This document shows positions 35,545 to 44,468 of a DNA stretch of 64,000 nucleotides, piece by piece (the first letter of the stretch is position 1; each line of letters begins with the position of its first letter). Where the stretch lies: the NCBI GenBank assembly GCA_016234495.1, contig JACRBI010000026.1, forward strand, positions 48,859 to 112,858, written 5' to 3'. Both the position numbers and the translations under genes were made by a program. Below the pieces are notes generated by a model. That model saw nothing but the letters and a program-made list of their open reading frames with translations, was not told where the DNA came from and made no database searches. The DNA comes from Chloroflexota bacterium (GTDB lineage: Bacteria; Chloroflexota; Anaerolineae; Anaerolineales; Villigracilaceae).

Positions 35545-36537
35545 ATGAACAATCGTATCTTACTAGTTGGCACCGGCGCGCTCGCAACTTTATTCGCGGC
35601 GCGACTGAGTGAAGCGGGACATTCCGTATCCATGCTTGGCACTTGGAAACACGGGCTTGATGCGCTGAAACAAAACGGTGCGCGCCTTTTAGACGCGAGT
35701 GGAAACGAACACGCATTCAAAGTCCATGCGACGGATGATCCGCGCGAAGTGAGCGGCGCGAAATTTGCGCTGGTGCTGGTCAAGTCGTGGCAGACGGAAC
35801 GCGCGGCACATCAACTGAGGGAGGCGCTTGCAGACGACGGGCTGGCGCTGACCCTTCAAAATGGATTGGGCAACCGCGAAATTTTGTCGCGCTACCTTGA
35901 TACAGTTTTAACCACTGAGACCACAGAGGGTTATAAAAATAGAGAGAAAAACTCTGCGCGCTCCGTGAACTCCGTGGTGAAAAAGGTTTCGCGGGTTGCA
36001 TTGGGCATTACCACCACCGGCGCGACTCTGCTCGGCCCGGGACTGGTGAAAATGGGCGGGGAGGGAATCATCTCATTGGAACAGAATCAGGCCCTCGGTC
36101 CGCTTGAAGCGGCTCTTCGATCATCCAACTTTAATTTACACATCGTCCAAGACGCGCGATCGCTCATCTGGGGCAAACTGGTCATCAACGCCGCCATCAA
36201 CCCGCTGACGGCTTTGCTGAGAATCCCGAACGGCGAATTGCTGTCGCATCCCAATGCACGCAAAGTGATGGCGTCGCTGGCGCGCGAAACTGCGGAGGTG
36301 GCCGCGGCTGAAAATGTGAGCCTGCCGTTCAGCAACCCCGTGCGCGCAGCGGAGGATGTGGCGCGTCAAACTGCGGCCAATCATTCGTCCATGTTTCAGG
36401 ATGTGCGGCGCGGCGCTCCAACCGAAATTGACGCCATCTGCGGCGCGGTTACGAGACGGGCTGAGAAGCACGGCATCCGCACGCCGTATAACCGCGCCTG
36501 CTGGCAGTTGGTGCGCGCGGCGGCGGGGCAGGCTTAA
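35545..36537 (+). CDS. panE: 2-dehydropantoate 2-reductase with repeat-coded insertion
   Basis: A 330-residue ketopantoate reductase. The N-terminal NADPH motif is LVGTGALATLFAARL; NGLGN and the catalytic Lys in WGKLVINAAINPLTALL are present, with Ser-rich PTEIDAICG near the C-terminus. Between YLDTVL and SRVALGITTTGATLLGPG lies an extra stretch of about 24 residues encoded by a family A palindromic repeat (35909-35982). It falls at a surface position between two beta-strands of the dinucleotide domain. The frame is kept, so the enzyme is probably active. Confidence 0.92.
   Translation: MNNRILLVGTGALATLFAARLSEAGHSVSMLGTWKHGLDALKQNGARLLDASGNEHAFKVHATDDPREVSGAKFALVLVKSWQTERAAHQLREALADDGLALTLQNGLGNREILSRYLDTVLTTETTEGYKNREKNSARSVNSVVKKVSRVALGITTTGATLLGPGLVKMGGEGIISLEQNQALGPLEAALRSSNFNLHIVQDARSLIWGKLVINAAINPLTALLRIPNGELLSHPNARKVMASLARETAEVAAAENVSLPFSNPVRAAEDVARQTAANHSSMFQDVRRGAPTEIDAICGAVTRRAEKHGIRTPYNRACWQLVRAAAGQA
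35909..35982. repeat. Family A palindromic repeat inside panE
   Basis: TAACCACTGAGACCACAGAGG is mirrored by CTCCGTGAACTCCGTGGT. It resembles the intergenic copies at 11131 and 14696 and is read through in frame. Confidence 0.85.
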
Positions 36538-36603
36538 GAAAAATTTGTGACCGTGGGTATTATATGAGTGTGTGATTAAAAAATGTGCGTCAAATTCTGC
36601 GCA

Positions 36604-36612
36604 TGGTAAGAT
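36604..36612 (+). promoter_or_regulatory. Extended -10 promoter
   Basis: TGGTAAGAT (TG-n-TAAGAT) before the zinc-ribbon membrane protein. The identical ATGGTAAGAT core precedes the histidine kinase gene at 45204 (45137-45146). Confidence 0.55.
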
Positions 36613-36644
36613 ACAGGAAACTTTTCATGTTCGGAGGTATTTCA

Positions 36645-37544
36645 ATGCGCAAGTTTTTCGTAACAGTAGCGGTCGGATTGTTGTTGATGTTACCCAGCCA
36701 CACATCTGCGCAAGGCAGCCTGACCTTGTCCACCCTGAATGTGCAATTATGGCCTGAATATGACCAGCCAAGCATGTTGGTGCTCGTGGATTTTGACCTG
36801 CCCGCCACCACGCTCTTCCCTGTCAAATTGACATTTCATATTCCAGAGGATGCCAACCTGGTGGCAGTGGCAACCTATTCGACAGAGGGGAGTTTGATAA
36901 ACGCCATGTATGAAGGTCCCACCACGAGCGGTGGATTGCAGGCTTTCACGGTAACATTGGACGGTCCCAGAGCCCGCTTTGAATATTATCAACCGATCAC
37001 CATCGAAGGGCATGAGCGCGCTTATTCATATTTATGGAACGGTGATTACGCAGTTGAGGCATTCGGCATCCGCGTGCTTGAGCCAACGGATACGACTGCG
37101 CTCACGACAACTCCCAAACTTGGCCCCGCTGTGGTCGAAAGCGGACTCACCTATCATGAAAGCGGTGTGCTCAAATTGAAAGACGGCGAAGAATTCAAAC
37201 TGAATTTGAAATACACAAAAACAACCGACACTCTGGTTTCATCTCCGCAGGGAGTGGAACCTGCCGCTCCGGTCGACGAGAATACTCCGGGGCGTGTGTC
37301 ATTGAACAAATCCCTGCCGTATATTATTGGCGGCGTGGGTATTGTGATGATCGTCGGCGGGCTTGTATATTACTGGCAGTCAGGCCGCAGGTCTGTAAAA
37401 AAGCCGCGACGCAGGGTTCGTACTCCGCATGAAAATGAGGAGGAAGGCGGCGAAGCATATTGCCCTCAATGCGGTACGCGCGCCAAATCCAATGATCGTT
37501 TCTGCCGCGTGTGCGGCGCAAGGATCAGGCGTCAGGAGGAATAA
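36645..37544 (+). CDS. Exported single-pass protein with cytosolic zinc ribbon
   Basis: A 299-residue protein. Residues 1-23 are a signal peptide (RKFFVTVAVGLLLMLPSHTSA). An extracytoplasmic beta-rich domain spans about 25-220. One membrane helix follows (LPYIIGGVGIVMIVGGLVYY), then a basic linker and a C-terminal zinc ribbon with two Cys pairs (YCPQCG and FCRVCG). The start at 36645 is chosen by the GGAGG site and the signal peptide. The family is unknown to me; the topology suggests transfer of an outside state to an inside zinc-binding tail. A strong terminator follows, so it is a single-gene unit. Confidence 0.8.
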   Translation: MRKFFVTVAVGLLLMLPSHTSAQGSLTLSTLNVQLWPEYDQPSMLVLVDFDLPATTLFPVKLTFHIPEDANLVAVATYSTEGSLINAMYEGPTTSGGLQAFTVTLDGPRARFEYYQPITIEGHERAYSYLWNGDYAVEAFGIRVLEPTDTTALTTTPKLGPAVVESGLTYHESGVLKLKDGEEFKLNLKYTKTTDTLVSSPQGVEPAAPVDENTPGRVSLNKSLPYIIGGVGIVMIVGGLVYYWQSGRRSVKKPRRRVRTPHENEEEGGEAYCPQCGTRAKSNDRFCRVCGARIRRQEE

Positions 37545-37547
37545 AAA

Positions 37548-37592
37548 AAACAGACATCCCGCAGTTCAGTAACCTGCGGGATGTCTGTTTAA
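37548..37592 (+). terminator. Strong terminator before the hdr operon
   Basis: A 17-bp perfect stem, AAACAGACATCCCGCAG with CTGCGGGATGTCTGTTT, loop of nine bases. It separates the zinc-ribbon gene from the hydrogenase operon. Confidence 0.93.
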
Positions 37593-37677
37593 TTTGATGG
37601 GGGAATGTGCCATAAAACAAAAATCTTTTTTCGTAATAAATAGAACTATGTCAGGCTTTTCAGGTTACGTTTGTCAC

Positions 37678-37705
37678 TTGATATTGTGAAATATATCACT
37701 ATTCT
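37678..37705 (+). promoter_or_regulatory. Promoter of the hdr-mvh operon with overlapping palindrome
   Basis: TTGATA (37678-37683), a 16-base spacer and TATTCT (37700-37705). The spacer holds TTGTGAAATATATCACTA (37684-37701), close to the Rex consensus TTGTGAA-n4-TTCACAA (second half 5 of 7) and also fitting the CRP pattern TGTGA-n6-TCAC. A repressor bound there would block the polymerase. It lies about 113 bases before the first start codon. Confidence 0.6.
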
Positions 37706-37824
37706 AAAAGTGGGGGATTGAATCTTACTGCGAATGGACGACCATGGTCGTGCCGAGCAGCAACTAGTTTGGGTCTGCCGTGTCCTTTACGCGGCGGGTT
37801 GAGTTGCAAAGCACGGAGGCACTT

Positions 37825-38421
37825 ATGCCCCAAATGACAGATGAAAGAGTCCGCGCGGGAATGAACCGCGAAGAAGACCCTTCCCTTTTGCACGAAGTCA
37901 GCATGAAGACTGCGGGGGTTTCGCATTTGGAGATGTGCATCCAATGCGGAACATGCGGCGGCTCATGCCCTGTTGCGATGGACATGGAGCACACGCCGCG
38001 CATGTTGTTCGCGATGCTGCGGGCGGGTATGCGCGAGGAAGTTCTGCGTAGTAATACGCCGTGGCTGTGCGTCTCGTGCTATCACTGCGTGGTGCGTTGT
38101 CCGCAGGAAGTACACATCGCGGACGTGATGTACACGTTGAAGGGCATGGCGATCAAAGCCAAATTGTATTCCGATTCAACTGCGCCACATTTTTCGCAAA
38201 CCTTTGTGGATATGGTGGAAGCGTATGGCCGCAGTTATGAAATGGGACTGGCCTCGCGGCATTATTTAAGACACTTCCCATTGCGCCTGCCCAGCATGAT
38301 GCCAATGGGTCTCGGCATGATCACAAAGGGCCGCATGACGATCACGCCGAAAAAAATCAAACACCTGGATCAACTGAAATCCATCCTGCATCGTGCCAAG
38401 CAACTGGAGTTGACCTCATGA
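37825..38421 (+). CDS. hdrC: Heterodisulfide reductase subunit C-like FeS protein
   Basis: A 198-residue protein with two [4Fe-4S] motifs, CIQCGTCGGSCP and CVSCYHCVVRCP, followed by the HdrC-type helical part (DVMYTLKGMAIK, then two membrane-peripheral helices). The start at 37825 is set by GGAGG five bases upstream; the frame is open further up but without a ribosome site. It carries electrons between HdrA and HdrB in the cytosolic HdrABC complex. Its stop overlaps the hdrB start as ATGA. Confidence 0.93.
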   Translation: MPQMTDERVRAGMNREEDPSLLHEVSMKTAGVSHLEMCIQCGTCGGSCPVAMDMEHTPRMLFAMLRAGMREEVLRSNTPWLCVSCYHCVVRCPQEVHIADVMYTLKGMAIKAKLYSDSTAPHFSQTFVDMVEAYGRSYEMGLASRHYLRHFPLRLPSMMPMGLGMITKGRMTITPKKIKHLDQLKSILHRAKQLELTS

Positions 38422-39431
38422 ACAAATATCTTTTATATCCCGGTTGTTCAATGGATTCCAGCGCGAAGGCGTACATGGAATCTTTGAATGAAATCCTTGA
38501 ACCGCTTAACCTGCACCTGGAAGAGATCAAAGACTGGAACTGCTGCGGCGCGACGGAGTATCTTGGCATCAACCTCATTCCCGCCTATTCGTTGATCGCG
38601 CGCAATCTTGCCCTGGCCGCCAAACAGATGAACCCCGTGAACGGGACAGGCGGCACACGCACCGTTGTTGCGCCGTGTTCGGCTTGCTATCTCAATCTTG
38701 CGAAAGCGGATTATTACATGCAGGAACGTCCGACGCTGGGCGCGAAAGTAAATGAAGCACTCGCGGCTGGCGGATTGGAATACAAAGCCGGCACGCTGGA
38801 TGTGCGCCACCTGATCGACGTTCTGGTCTATGACGTGGGGCTGGATACCATCCGAAGTAAAGTGGTTCGCCCTTTGAGCGGGCTCAAGGTCGTGCCGTAC
38901 ATGGGCTGCATGTTGCCGCGGCCTGATTACCAGCACCGCTGGTCAGACCATGAACACCCCACAGAGTTGGATGACTTACTGCGCGCTCTGGGCGCGGACG
39001 TGATCGATTATCCGCTGACGACAGAATGCTGCGGCGGACACATGACTCAGATCGGGCCAGAAACTGCTTTTGAACTAATCCGCAGACTCGTGGCTGATGC
39101 AGACGAGCGCGGCGCGCAGATGATGGTCACTGTCTGTCCGATGTGCCAGATGAACATTGACGCGTACCAAAACGAAGCCAATCACTTCTTCGGCACAAAT
39201 TATCACATGCCAATTTTATTCTTCACGCAGTTGATGGGGCTTGCGTTTGGCAAAGAGCCCGGCGATTTGGGCATCGGTGTGGAACTGGTCAGCGCGCGCA
39301 ATGCATTGGCAAACATCGGCGTGGAAGTGCCCGTGACTCAGGAGCCAGCCGCGCCGCGCAAGAAGGATGAAGGGCTGCCCATGCCGCGTCGCTGGACCAA
39401 GCACGAGGGCAGGAAGGAGGCGGTGAAATGA
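38418..39431 (+). CDS. hdrB: Heterodisulfide reductase subunit B-like protein
   Basis: A 337-residue subunit with two CCG domains that carry the noncubane FeS clusters and reduce the disulfide substrate. The first is C-x31-CC-x43-C-x2-C (PGCSM, NCCGA, CSAC), the second C-x39-CC-x34-C-x2-C (MGCML, ECCGG, CPMC). All cysteines of both sites are present; the first domain has about eight extra residues (a Gly/Thr loop) before its last pair. The start overlaps hdrC by four bases and its end overlaps hdrA by four. In a bacterium without CoM and CoB the natural disulfide is unknown. Confidence 0.93.
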   Translation: MNKYLLYPGCSMDSSAKAYMESLNEILEPLNLHLEEIKDWNCCGATEYLGINLIPAYSLIARNLALAAKQMNPVNGTGGTRTVVAPCSACYLNLAKADYYMQERPTLGAKVNEALAAGGLEYKAGTLDVRHLIDVLVYDVGLDTIRSKVVRPLSGLKVVPYMGCMLPRPDYQHRWSDHEHPTELDDLLRALGADVIDYPLTTECCGGHMTQIGPETAFELIRRLVADADERGAQMMVTVCPMCQMNIDAYQNEANHFFGTNYHMPILFFTQLMGLAFGKEPGDLGIGVELVSARNALANIGVEVPVTQEPAAPRKKDEGLPMPRRWTKHEGRKEAVK

Positions 39432-41437
39432 GCGATCAGAAGCAGGAACGTGTTGGCGTCTATGTCTGTCACTGCGGCACGAATATCGCAGGTACGGTGG
39501 ATGTGGTTGATGTTGCAAATTGGGCGGCGGAAAAACTCAAGCATCAGGGCGTGATCATTGCGCGCGAATATAAATTCATGTGCTCGAGCCTTGGGCAGGA
39601 GCTGATCGAGAAGGATATTAAAGAACTGGGGTTGACGCGCGTTGTCGTTGCGGCTTGTTCGCCGCACCTGCACGAGAAGACATTCCGCACGGCGGCGAAG
39701 AATGCGGGCTTGAATCCGTATCTGGTGGAACTGGCCTCGATCCGCGAGCAGGTCTCGTGGGTGCATACCGATAAAGTTGTCGCCACGGCAAAATCAAAGG
39801 CGGTGGTATCAGGCGCGGTGTCGAGGGTGATCGAGAATCGCGCGCTGGATGAGATCAAGGTCCCGATCAATCCAAACACTTTGATCGTGGGCGGCGGCGT
39901 TGCGGGAATCCAATCGGCGCTTGAAATTGCGAACGCGGGATTCCATGTGTATCTGGTGGAGCGCGAACCGTCCATCGGCGGGCACATGGCGCAGTTCGAC
40001 AAGACTTTCCCAACGCTGGATTGTTCGGCATGTATCCTCACTCCGCGCATGGTGGAGGCGGGCACGCATCCGAATATCACTTTGTTAACGTGGAGTGAAG
40101 TGACGAATGTTGCGGGCTATGTCGGCAACTTCCATGTGACAATTAAAAAGAAGGCGCGCTTCGTCAACGAAGAACTTTGCACAGGCTGTGGAATCTGCCA
40201 GGAGAAGTGCCCGAAGAAAGTGATTGACGATGTGTACGAAGCGGGGCTTGGCTATCGCAAGACAGTGTATACGCCGTTCGCGCAGGCCGTGCCGAACTTC
40301 CCTGTGATGGACAAGGAGAATTGCACCTACTTTATCAAAGGCACATGCAAGGCTTGCGAAAAGTTCTGCCCCACCAATGCAATTGACTTTGCCCAACAGG
40401 ATCAGATGCTGAATATCGACGTGGGCAACATCATCCTTGCCACAGGCTATGACCTGTTCGATGCGCGGCGCGTGAGCAACTACGGCTATGGACGGCTGCC
40501 GAATGTCTTCACGAGTTTGGAGTTTGAGCGATTGTCCAATGCGGCGGGGCCGACCTCCGGCAATATTGTTTTGCGCGATGGGAAGACCATGCCGAAGAGC
40601 GTGGGCATCATCCATTGTGTTGGTTCGCGCGATAAGAATTTCAACAACTATTGTTCCACCATTTGCTGTATGCAGGGCTTGAAGTTTGCGCACCTCGTCC
40701 ATGAGCGGACGGGAGCAACGGTCTACAACTTCTACATTGACATGCGGACTGCATACAAGGCTTATGACGAATTCTATCAACGTGTGTTGGAAGAAGGGAC
40801 GCTCTTTGTGCGCGGCAAGGTGGCTGAGGTCACAGACGCGGCGCGCAATGATCGCGAAAAGGGCAAGCTCATTATTCAATGTGAAGACACATTAGCTGGC
40901 AAACAGCGCCGCATCCCCGTGGATATGGTCATCCTCTCCAGCGGATTGCAGCCGCGCAAAGATGCAAAAGAAGTTGGCAAGCTGTTTGGAATCTCCTGCT
41001 CGATGGACGGCTGGTTTACCGAGAAGCATCCCAAGCTCGACCCCGTCGCCACGATGACCGAAGGCATTTACATCGTCGGCTGCGCGCAGGGGCCAAAGGA
41101 TATTCCGTCCAGCGTGGCGCAGGGTGCGGCGGCTTCGGCGCGTGTGCTCGATAAAATTCTGCAGAAGGAAGTTTCGCTCGAGCCGATCAAAGCCAGCATC
41201 AACAAAGAAGCTTGTTCGGGCTGCCGCATTTGCAATGGACTCTGTCCATTCAACGCCATTGCATTTATCGCCGATGACATGGTCTCTGATATCAATCCCG
41301 CGCTTTGTCAGGGCTGCGGAACTTGCGTGGCGGCTTGTCCCGCGGGCGCCATCAGCGGCACAGGCTTCAGCGACGCGCAGATCATGGCGCAGATCGACGG
41401 GCTGTTGTTGAAGAATCTGGAGATTGGTAATTACTAA
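39428..41437 (+). CDS. hdrA: Heterodisulfide reductase subunit A-like flavoprotein
   Basis: A 669-residue FAD protein, the bifurcating centre of HdrABC. Order: N-terminal cluster region (VCHCGTN), FAD-binding Rossmann motif VGGGVAGIQSALEIANAGF with CSACILTPRM following, ferredoxin-like clusters CTGCGICQEKCP and CKACEKFCP in the middle, and two more at the C-terminus, CSGCRICNGLCP and CQGCGTCVAACP. The YIVGCAQGPKDIPSSVAQGAAAS block binds FAD. All Cys are ordinary Cys; there is no internal TGA. It receives H2 electrons through MvhD and splits them between ferredoxin and HdrB. Confidence 0.95.
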   Translation: MSDQKQERVGVYVCHCGTNIAGTVDVVDVANWAAEKLKHQGVIIAREYKFMCSSLGQELIEKDIKELGLTRVVVAACSPHLHEKTFRTAAKNAGLNPYLVELASIREQVSWVHTDKVVATAKSKAVVSGAVSRVIENRALDEIKVPINPNTLIVGGGVAGIQSALEIANAGFHVYLVEREPSIGGHMAQFDKTFPTLDCSACILTPRMVEAGTHPNITLLTWSEVTNVAGYVGNFHVTIKKKARFVNEELCTGCGICQEKCPKKVIDDVYEAGLGYRKTVYTPFAQAVPNFPVMDKENCTYFIKGTCKACEKFCPTNAIDFAQQDQMLNIDVGNIILATGYDLFDARRVSNYGYGRLPNVFTSLEFERLSNAAGPTSGNIVLRDGKTMPKSVGIIHCVGSRDKNFNNYCSTICCMQGLKFAHLVHERTGATVYNFYIDMRTAYKAYDEFYQRVLEEGTLFVRGKVAEVTDAARNDREKGKLIIQCEDTLAGKQRRIPVDMVILSSGLQPRKDAKEVGKLFGISCSMDGWFTEKHPKLDPVATMTEGIYIVGCAQGPKDIPSSVAQGAAASARVLDKILQKEVSLEPIKASINKEACSGCRICNGLCPFNAIAFIADDMVSDINPALCQGCGTCVAACPAGAISGTGFSDAQIMAQIDGLLLKNLEIGNY

Positions 41438-41464
41438 TTACCATACTACGAACTGGAGACGACT

Positions 41465-41962
41465 ATGACCGACGACACTTTTGAACCCACCATCATCGGC
41501 TTTACCTGCAACTGGTGCAGTTACCGCGCATCGGATCTGGCGGGGACGGCACGCATGAAGTATGCGCCGAATGTGAGACTCATCCGCTTGATGTGTTCCG
41601 GCCGCCTCGACCCGACCTTTGTGCTGCGTGCCCTTTCAGGCGGAGCAGACGGCGTGATGATCACCGGCTGCCACCCCGGTGAATGTCATTACATCGAGCA
41701 GAATTACAAAGCCCTGCGCCGTTTTCTCCTGTTACGGAGAGTGCTGACCGGGCTGGGGATTGAGCCCGAGCGGGTGAAATTAGTCTGGGCCAGCGCGGCA
41801 GAGGGAGCCAAGTTTGCGGCTGAGGCCACCGCGTTTGTCGAAGAGATACGCAAGTTGGGACCGCTTAACTGGGGCAAAGCAGACAGTGGACAGCAGACCG
41901 TAGACCACGAAGAACCGTCCACCGTCCATCGTCCATCGTCCGAAGTGGAGGTGCCAGCATGA
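41465..41962 (+). CDS. mvhD: Hydrogenase delta subunit linking to HdrA
   Basis: A 165-residue MvhD/FlpD-like [2Fe-2S] protein that passes electrons from the hydrogenase to HdrA. Conserved Cys are in FTCNWCSYRASDLAG, LMCSGR and ITGCHPGECHY. The native fold ends near LGPLNW; the last about 29 residues are encoded by a family B repeat (41881-41945) and read SGQQTVDHEEPSTVHRPSS. The stop overlaps the start of mvhG as ATGA, so the repeat sits just before the next ribosome site. Confidence 0.92.
   Translation: MTDDTFEPTIIGFTCNWCSYRASDLAGTARMKYAPNVRLIRLMCSGRLDPTFVLRALSGGADGVMITGCHPGECHYIEQNYKALRRFLLLRRVLTGLGIEPERVKLVWASAAEGAKFAAEATAFVEEIRKLGPLNWGKADSGQQTVDHEEPSTVHRPSSEVEVPA
41881..41945. repeat. 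Dispersed repeat family B, copy 2, translated in mvhD
   Basis: Begins AGACAGTGGACAGCAGAC, like the copy at 21597, followed by TAGACC and a series of CCGTCCATCGTCC units. It encodes the C-terminal tail of MvhD. Confidence 0.88.
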
Positions 41963-42942
41963 AACCAAAATTCGCAATGTACTGGGCTGCTTCCTGCGGC
42001 GGCTGTGAAATTGCTGTATTGAACACGCACGAAAAAATATTGGATGTGGATGCGAACTTCGATGTCGTCTTCTGGCCTGTTGCCATGGACGCGAAATACA
42101 AAGATGTGGAAGCCATGGAAGACGGCTCGATCCTGCTCACTCTCTTCAACGGCAGCATCCGCAACGACGAGAATGAACACATCGCCAAGCTTCTGCGGCG
42201 GAAATCGAAACTGCTGGTTGCCTTTGGTTCCTGCGCCTGTGAAGGCTGCATCCCCGGATTGGCAAATCTCAGCCCGGTCGGTGATATTGTTCACACGGCG
42301 TTCAACACCATCACGACCGACAATCCGCATGGCATCTATCCGCGCACATCCTATGATGTGCCTGAAGGTGAATTGCATATTCCGACACTGGCAAAGGCTT
42401 TACGTCCGCTCGAGCAGGTGGTGGATGTGGACTACTACATGCCGGGCTGCCCGCCGGAAAGCCATCAGATCGCGGCGGTGATTGATCTTGTCGTCAAAGT
42501 CGTCAAAGGCGAAGCAGAACTGCCGCCAAAGGGCGCAACCATTGGCGTTGGCGACTCAACCGTCTGCGATGAATGTCCGCGCGCGCGCAATGTGAAAATG
42601 ATCAAGGAATTTACGCGCATTCAAGACATTGCCCCCGTTGACCCAACTCTCTGCATTTTGGAGCAGGGTGTGCCATGCAACGGTCCCGCCACCCGCAGCG
42701 GATGCAACGCCCGCTGTCCGCAGGCAGGGGCGCAGTGCATCGGCTGTTACGGTCCCGCCGAAGGTGTGATGGATTACGGCGCGCGGCTCATCACAGCATT
42801 CTCTTCTGTGATCGATGCGACCACGCCCGAAGAGATCGATCATATTTTGGATGGCATCCCCGACCCAACCGGGCAGGTGTATCGCTTCAACCTTGCGGGG
42901 TCGCTGATGAAGGCGAACAAGTCCGCGTGGGAAAAGGCGTAG
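41959..42942 (+). CDS. mvhG: [NiFe] hydrogenase small subunit, group 3c-like
   Basis: A 327-residue small subunit without a Tat signal, hence cytosolic. The proximal cluster ligands are in ASCGGCEIA, FGSCACEGCIP and MPGCPPESHQ. The C-terminal part contributes more Cys (CDECPRAR, CILEQGVPCNGPATRSGCNARCP, CIGCYGP) for medial and distal clusters, as in Mvh/Vhu small subunits. It overlaps mvhD by four bases and precedes the large subunit by 11 bases. It conducts electrons from the NiFe site to MvhD. Confidence 0.94.
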   Translation: MKPKFAMYWAASCGGCEIAVLNTHEKILDVDANFDVVFWPVAMDAKYKDVEAMEDGSILLTLFNGSIRNDENEHIAKLLRRKSKLLVAFGSCACEGCIPGLANLSPVGDIVHTAFNTITTDNPHGIYPRTSYDVPEGELHIPTLAKALRPLEQVVDVDYYMPGCPPESHQIAAVIDLVVKVVKGEAELPPKGATIGVGDSTVCDECPRARNVKMIKEFTRIQDIAPVDPTLCILEQGVPCNGPATRSGCNARCPQAGAQCIGCYGPAEGVMDYGARLITAFSSVIDATTPEEIDHILDGIPDPTGQVYRFNLAGSLMKANKSAWEKA

Positions 42943-42953
42943 AGGAGGTAATC

Positions 42954-44420
42954 ATGACCCAACGAATATCCATTGACCCCATCACCCGTCTCGAAGGTCA
43001 CGGCAAGATCGAGATATTCCTCGACGATAAAGGGAATGTTGCCAATTCCTATTTCCAAATTCCCGAACTGCGCGGCTTTGAACGTTTCTGCGTCGGCCGC
43101 CCGATCGAGGAAATGCCGCTCCTCACCAACCGCATCTGCGGGGTCTGCCCCGAGGCGCATCACATGGCGGCATCCAAAGCCGGTGACATGGTCTATAACA
43201 TTGACCCGCCGCGCACAGGAAAAATGCTGCGCGAACTGCTTTACTCCGCGTTCTATTGCACCGACCATACCACCCACTTTTACGCGCTGGGCGGCCCCGA
43301 TTTCGTGATGGGACCTGACGCGCCCGTCGCTGAAAGAAACATCCTCGGCGTCATCCATAAAGTGGGATTGGAGATCGGCGGCAAGGTCATTCAAATGCGC
43401 AAGTACGGTCATACTGTCGTTGAGATGCTCGGCGGGCGCAAGGTGCATCCATGCACATCCATTCCCGGCGGCATGACCAAAGGCATCACCGAAGAACAGC
43501 GCAAAGAAATTGAAGAAATGGGGCGCTGGGCAATTGACTTTGCCCTGTTCAGCCTCAAGATATTCAATGACATTGTGCTTGGCAACAAAGGGTATGTTGA
43601 CCTGATCCTCGGAGATGTTTACACACACCGCACCTATTACATGGGCACAGTGGATGAAAACAACAAGGTCAACTTCTATGACGGCAAAGTGCGCGTGGTT
43701 GACCCGAATGGCAAAGAGTTCGTCAAATATGCGCCGAAGGATTATGCCGAACATATCGCCGAACACGTCGAACCGTGGACGTATCTTAAATTCCCGTATC
43801 TCAAAAAGGTCGGCTGGAAAGGTTTTGTGGACGGCGAAAACTCCGGCGTGTACATGGCAACTCCGCTCTCGCGCCTGAACGCATCCGACGGTATGGCAAC
43901 ACCCCGCGCACAGGAAGAGTATGAAAGGATGTACACCACCCTCGGCGGCAAGCCCGTACATCAACGTCTTGCCACGCATTGGGCACGCCTGGTTGAATTG
44001 TTGTACGCCGCAGAACGCTGGGTGGAACTGGCAACGGATTCTGAGATCACCTCGACGAATGTCCACACCAAACCGACTCAGACACCGACGGAAGGAGTCG
44101 GCATCGTTGAAGCGCCGCGCGGCACACTCACGCATCATTACTGGACCGATGAACGGGGCGTCGTTACCAAAGTGAATCTCATCGTTGGCACCACCAACAA
44201 CTACGCGCCGATCCAAATGTCCACGCACAAGGCAGCGACGAGTCTCATCAGGGACGGAGTCGTGAGTGAAGGGTTGCTCAACATGGTCGAGATGGCGTTC
44301 CGCGCCTACGACCCATGCTTTGGGTGCGCCACCCATTCGTTGCCGGGGCAGATGCCTTTGGAGGTTACTGTCCGGAACGCGGACGGGAATCCTGTCAGAG
44401 TGTTGAAACAATATTGTTAA
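42954..44420 (+). CDS. mvhA: [NiFe] hydrogenase large subunit, group 3c-like
   Basis: A 488-residue catalytic subunit. The N-terminal nickel motif RICGVCPEAHH holds Cys62 and Cys65. The C-terminal motif DPCFGCATH holds Cys455, Cys458 and His461. A tail of 27 residues follows His461, as expected for a precursor that is cut during maturation; the protease gene at 44532 fits. The start at 42954 is fixed by GGAGG; the frame is open further upstream but lies inside mvhG. It oxidises H2 in the cytosol, feeding HdrABC; the reaction may also run toward H2 formation. Confidence 0.95.
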   Translation: MTQRISIDPITRLEGHGKIEIFLDDKGNVANSYFQIPELRGFERFCVGRPIEEMPLLTNRICGVCPEAHHMAASKAGDMVYNIDPPRTGKMLRELLYSAFYCTDHTTHFYALGGPDFVMGPDAPVAERNILGVIHKVGLEIGGKVIQMRKYGHTVVEMLGGRKVHPCTSIPGGMTKGITEEQRKEIEEMGRWAIDFALFSLKIFNDIVLGNKGYVDLILGDVYTHRTYYMGTVDENNKVNFYDGKVRVVDPNGKEFVKYAPKDYAEHIAEHVEPWTYLKFPYLKKVGWKGFVDGENSGVYMATPLSRLNASDGMATPRAQEEYERMYTTLGGKPVHQRLATHWARLVELLYAAERWVELATDSEITSTNVHTKPTQTPTEGVGIVEAPRGTLTHHYWTDERGVVTKVNLIVGTTNNYAPIQMSTHKAATSLIRDGVVSEGLLNMVEMAFRAYDPCFGCATHSLPGQMPLEVTVRNADGNPVRVLKQYC

Positions 44421-44468
44421 TCAAGATCAGGCAGCAGTGAAGAAGGAAGCGGAACTTTATACCCATCA

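Noticed and set aside
42675..42953. Upstream extension of the hydrogenase large subunit frame
   Set aside because: The extension lies inside mvhG in another frame, is Arg-rich, and the strong GGAGG site points to the ATG at 42954.
42840..44411. A 523-codon open frame on the minus strand across mvhA
   Set aside because: It lies wholly opposite the hydrogenase large subunit, which has all catalytic motifs. The antisense translation has no recognisable family and is rich in His and Phe, as expected from codon-position effects.
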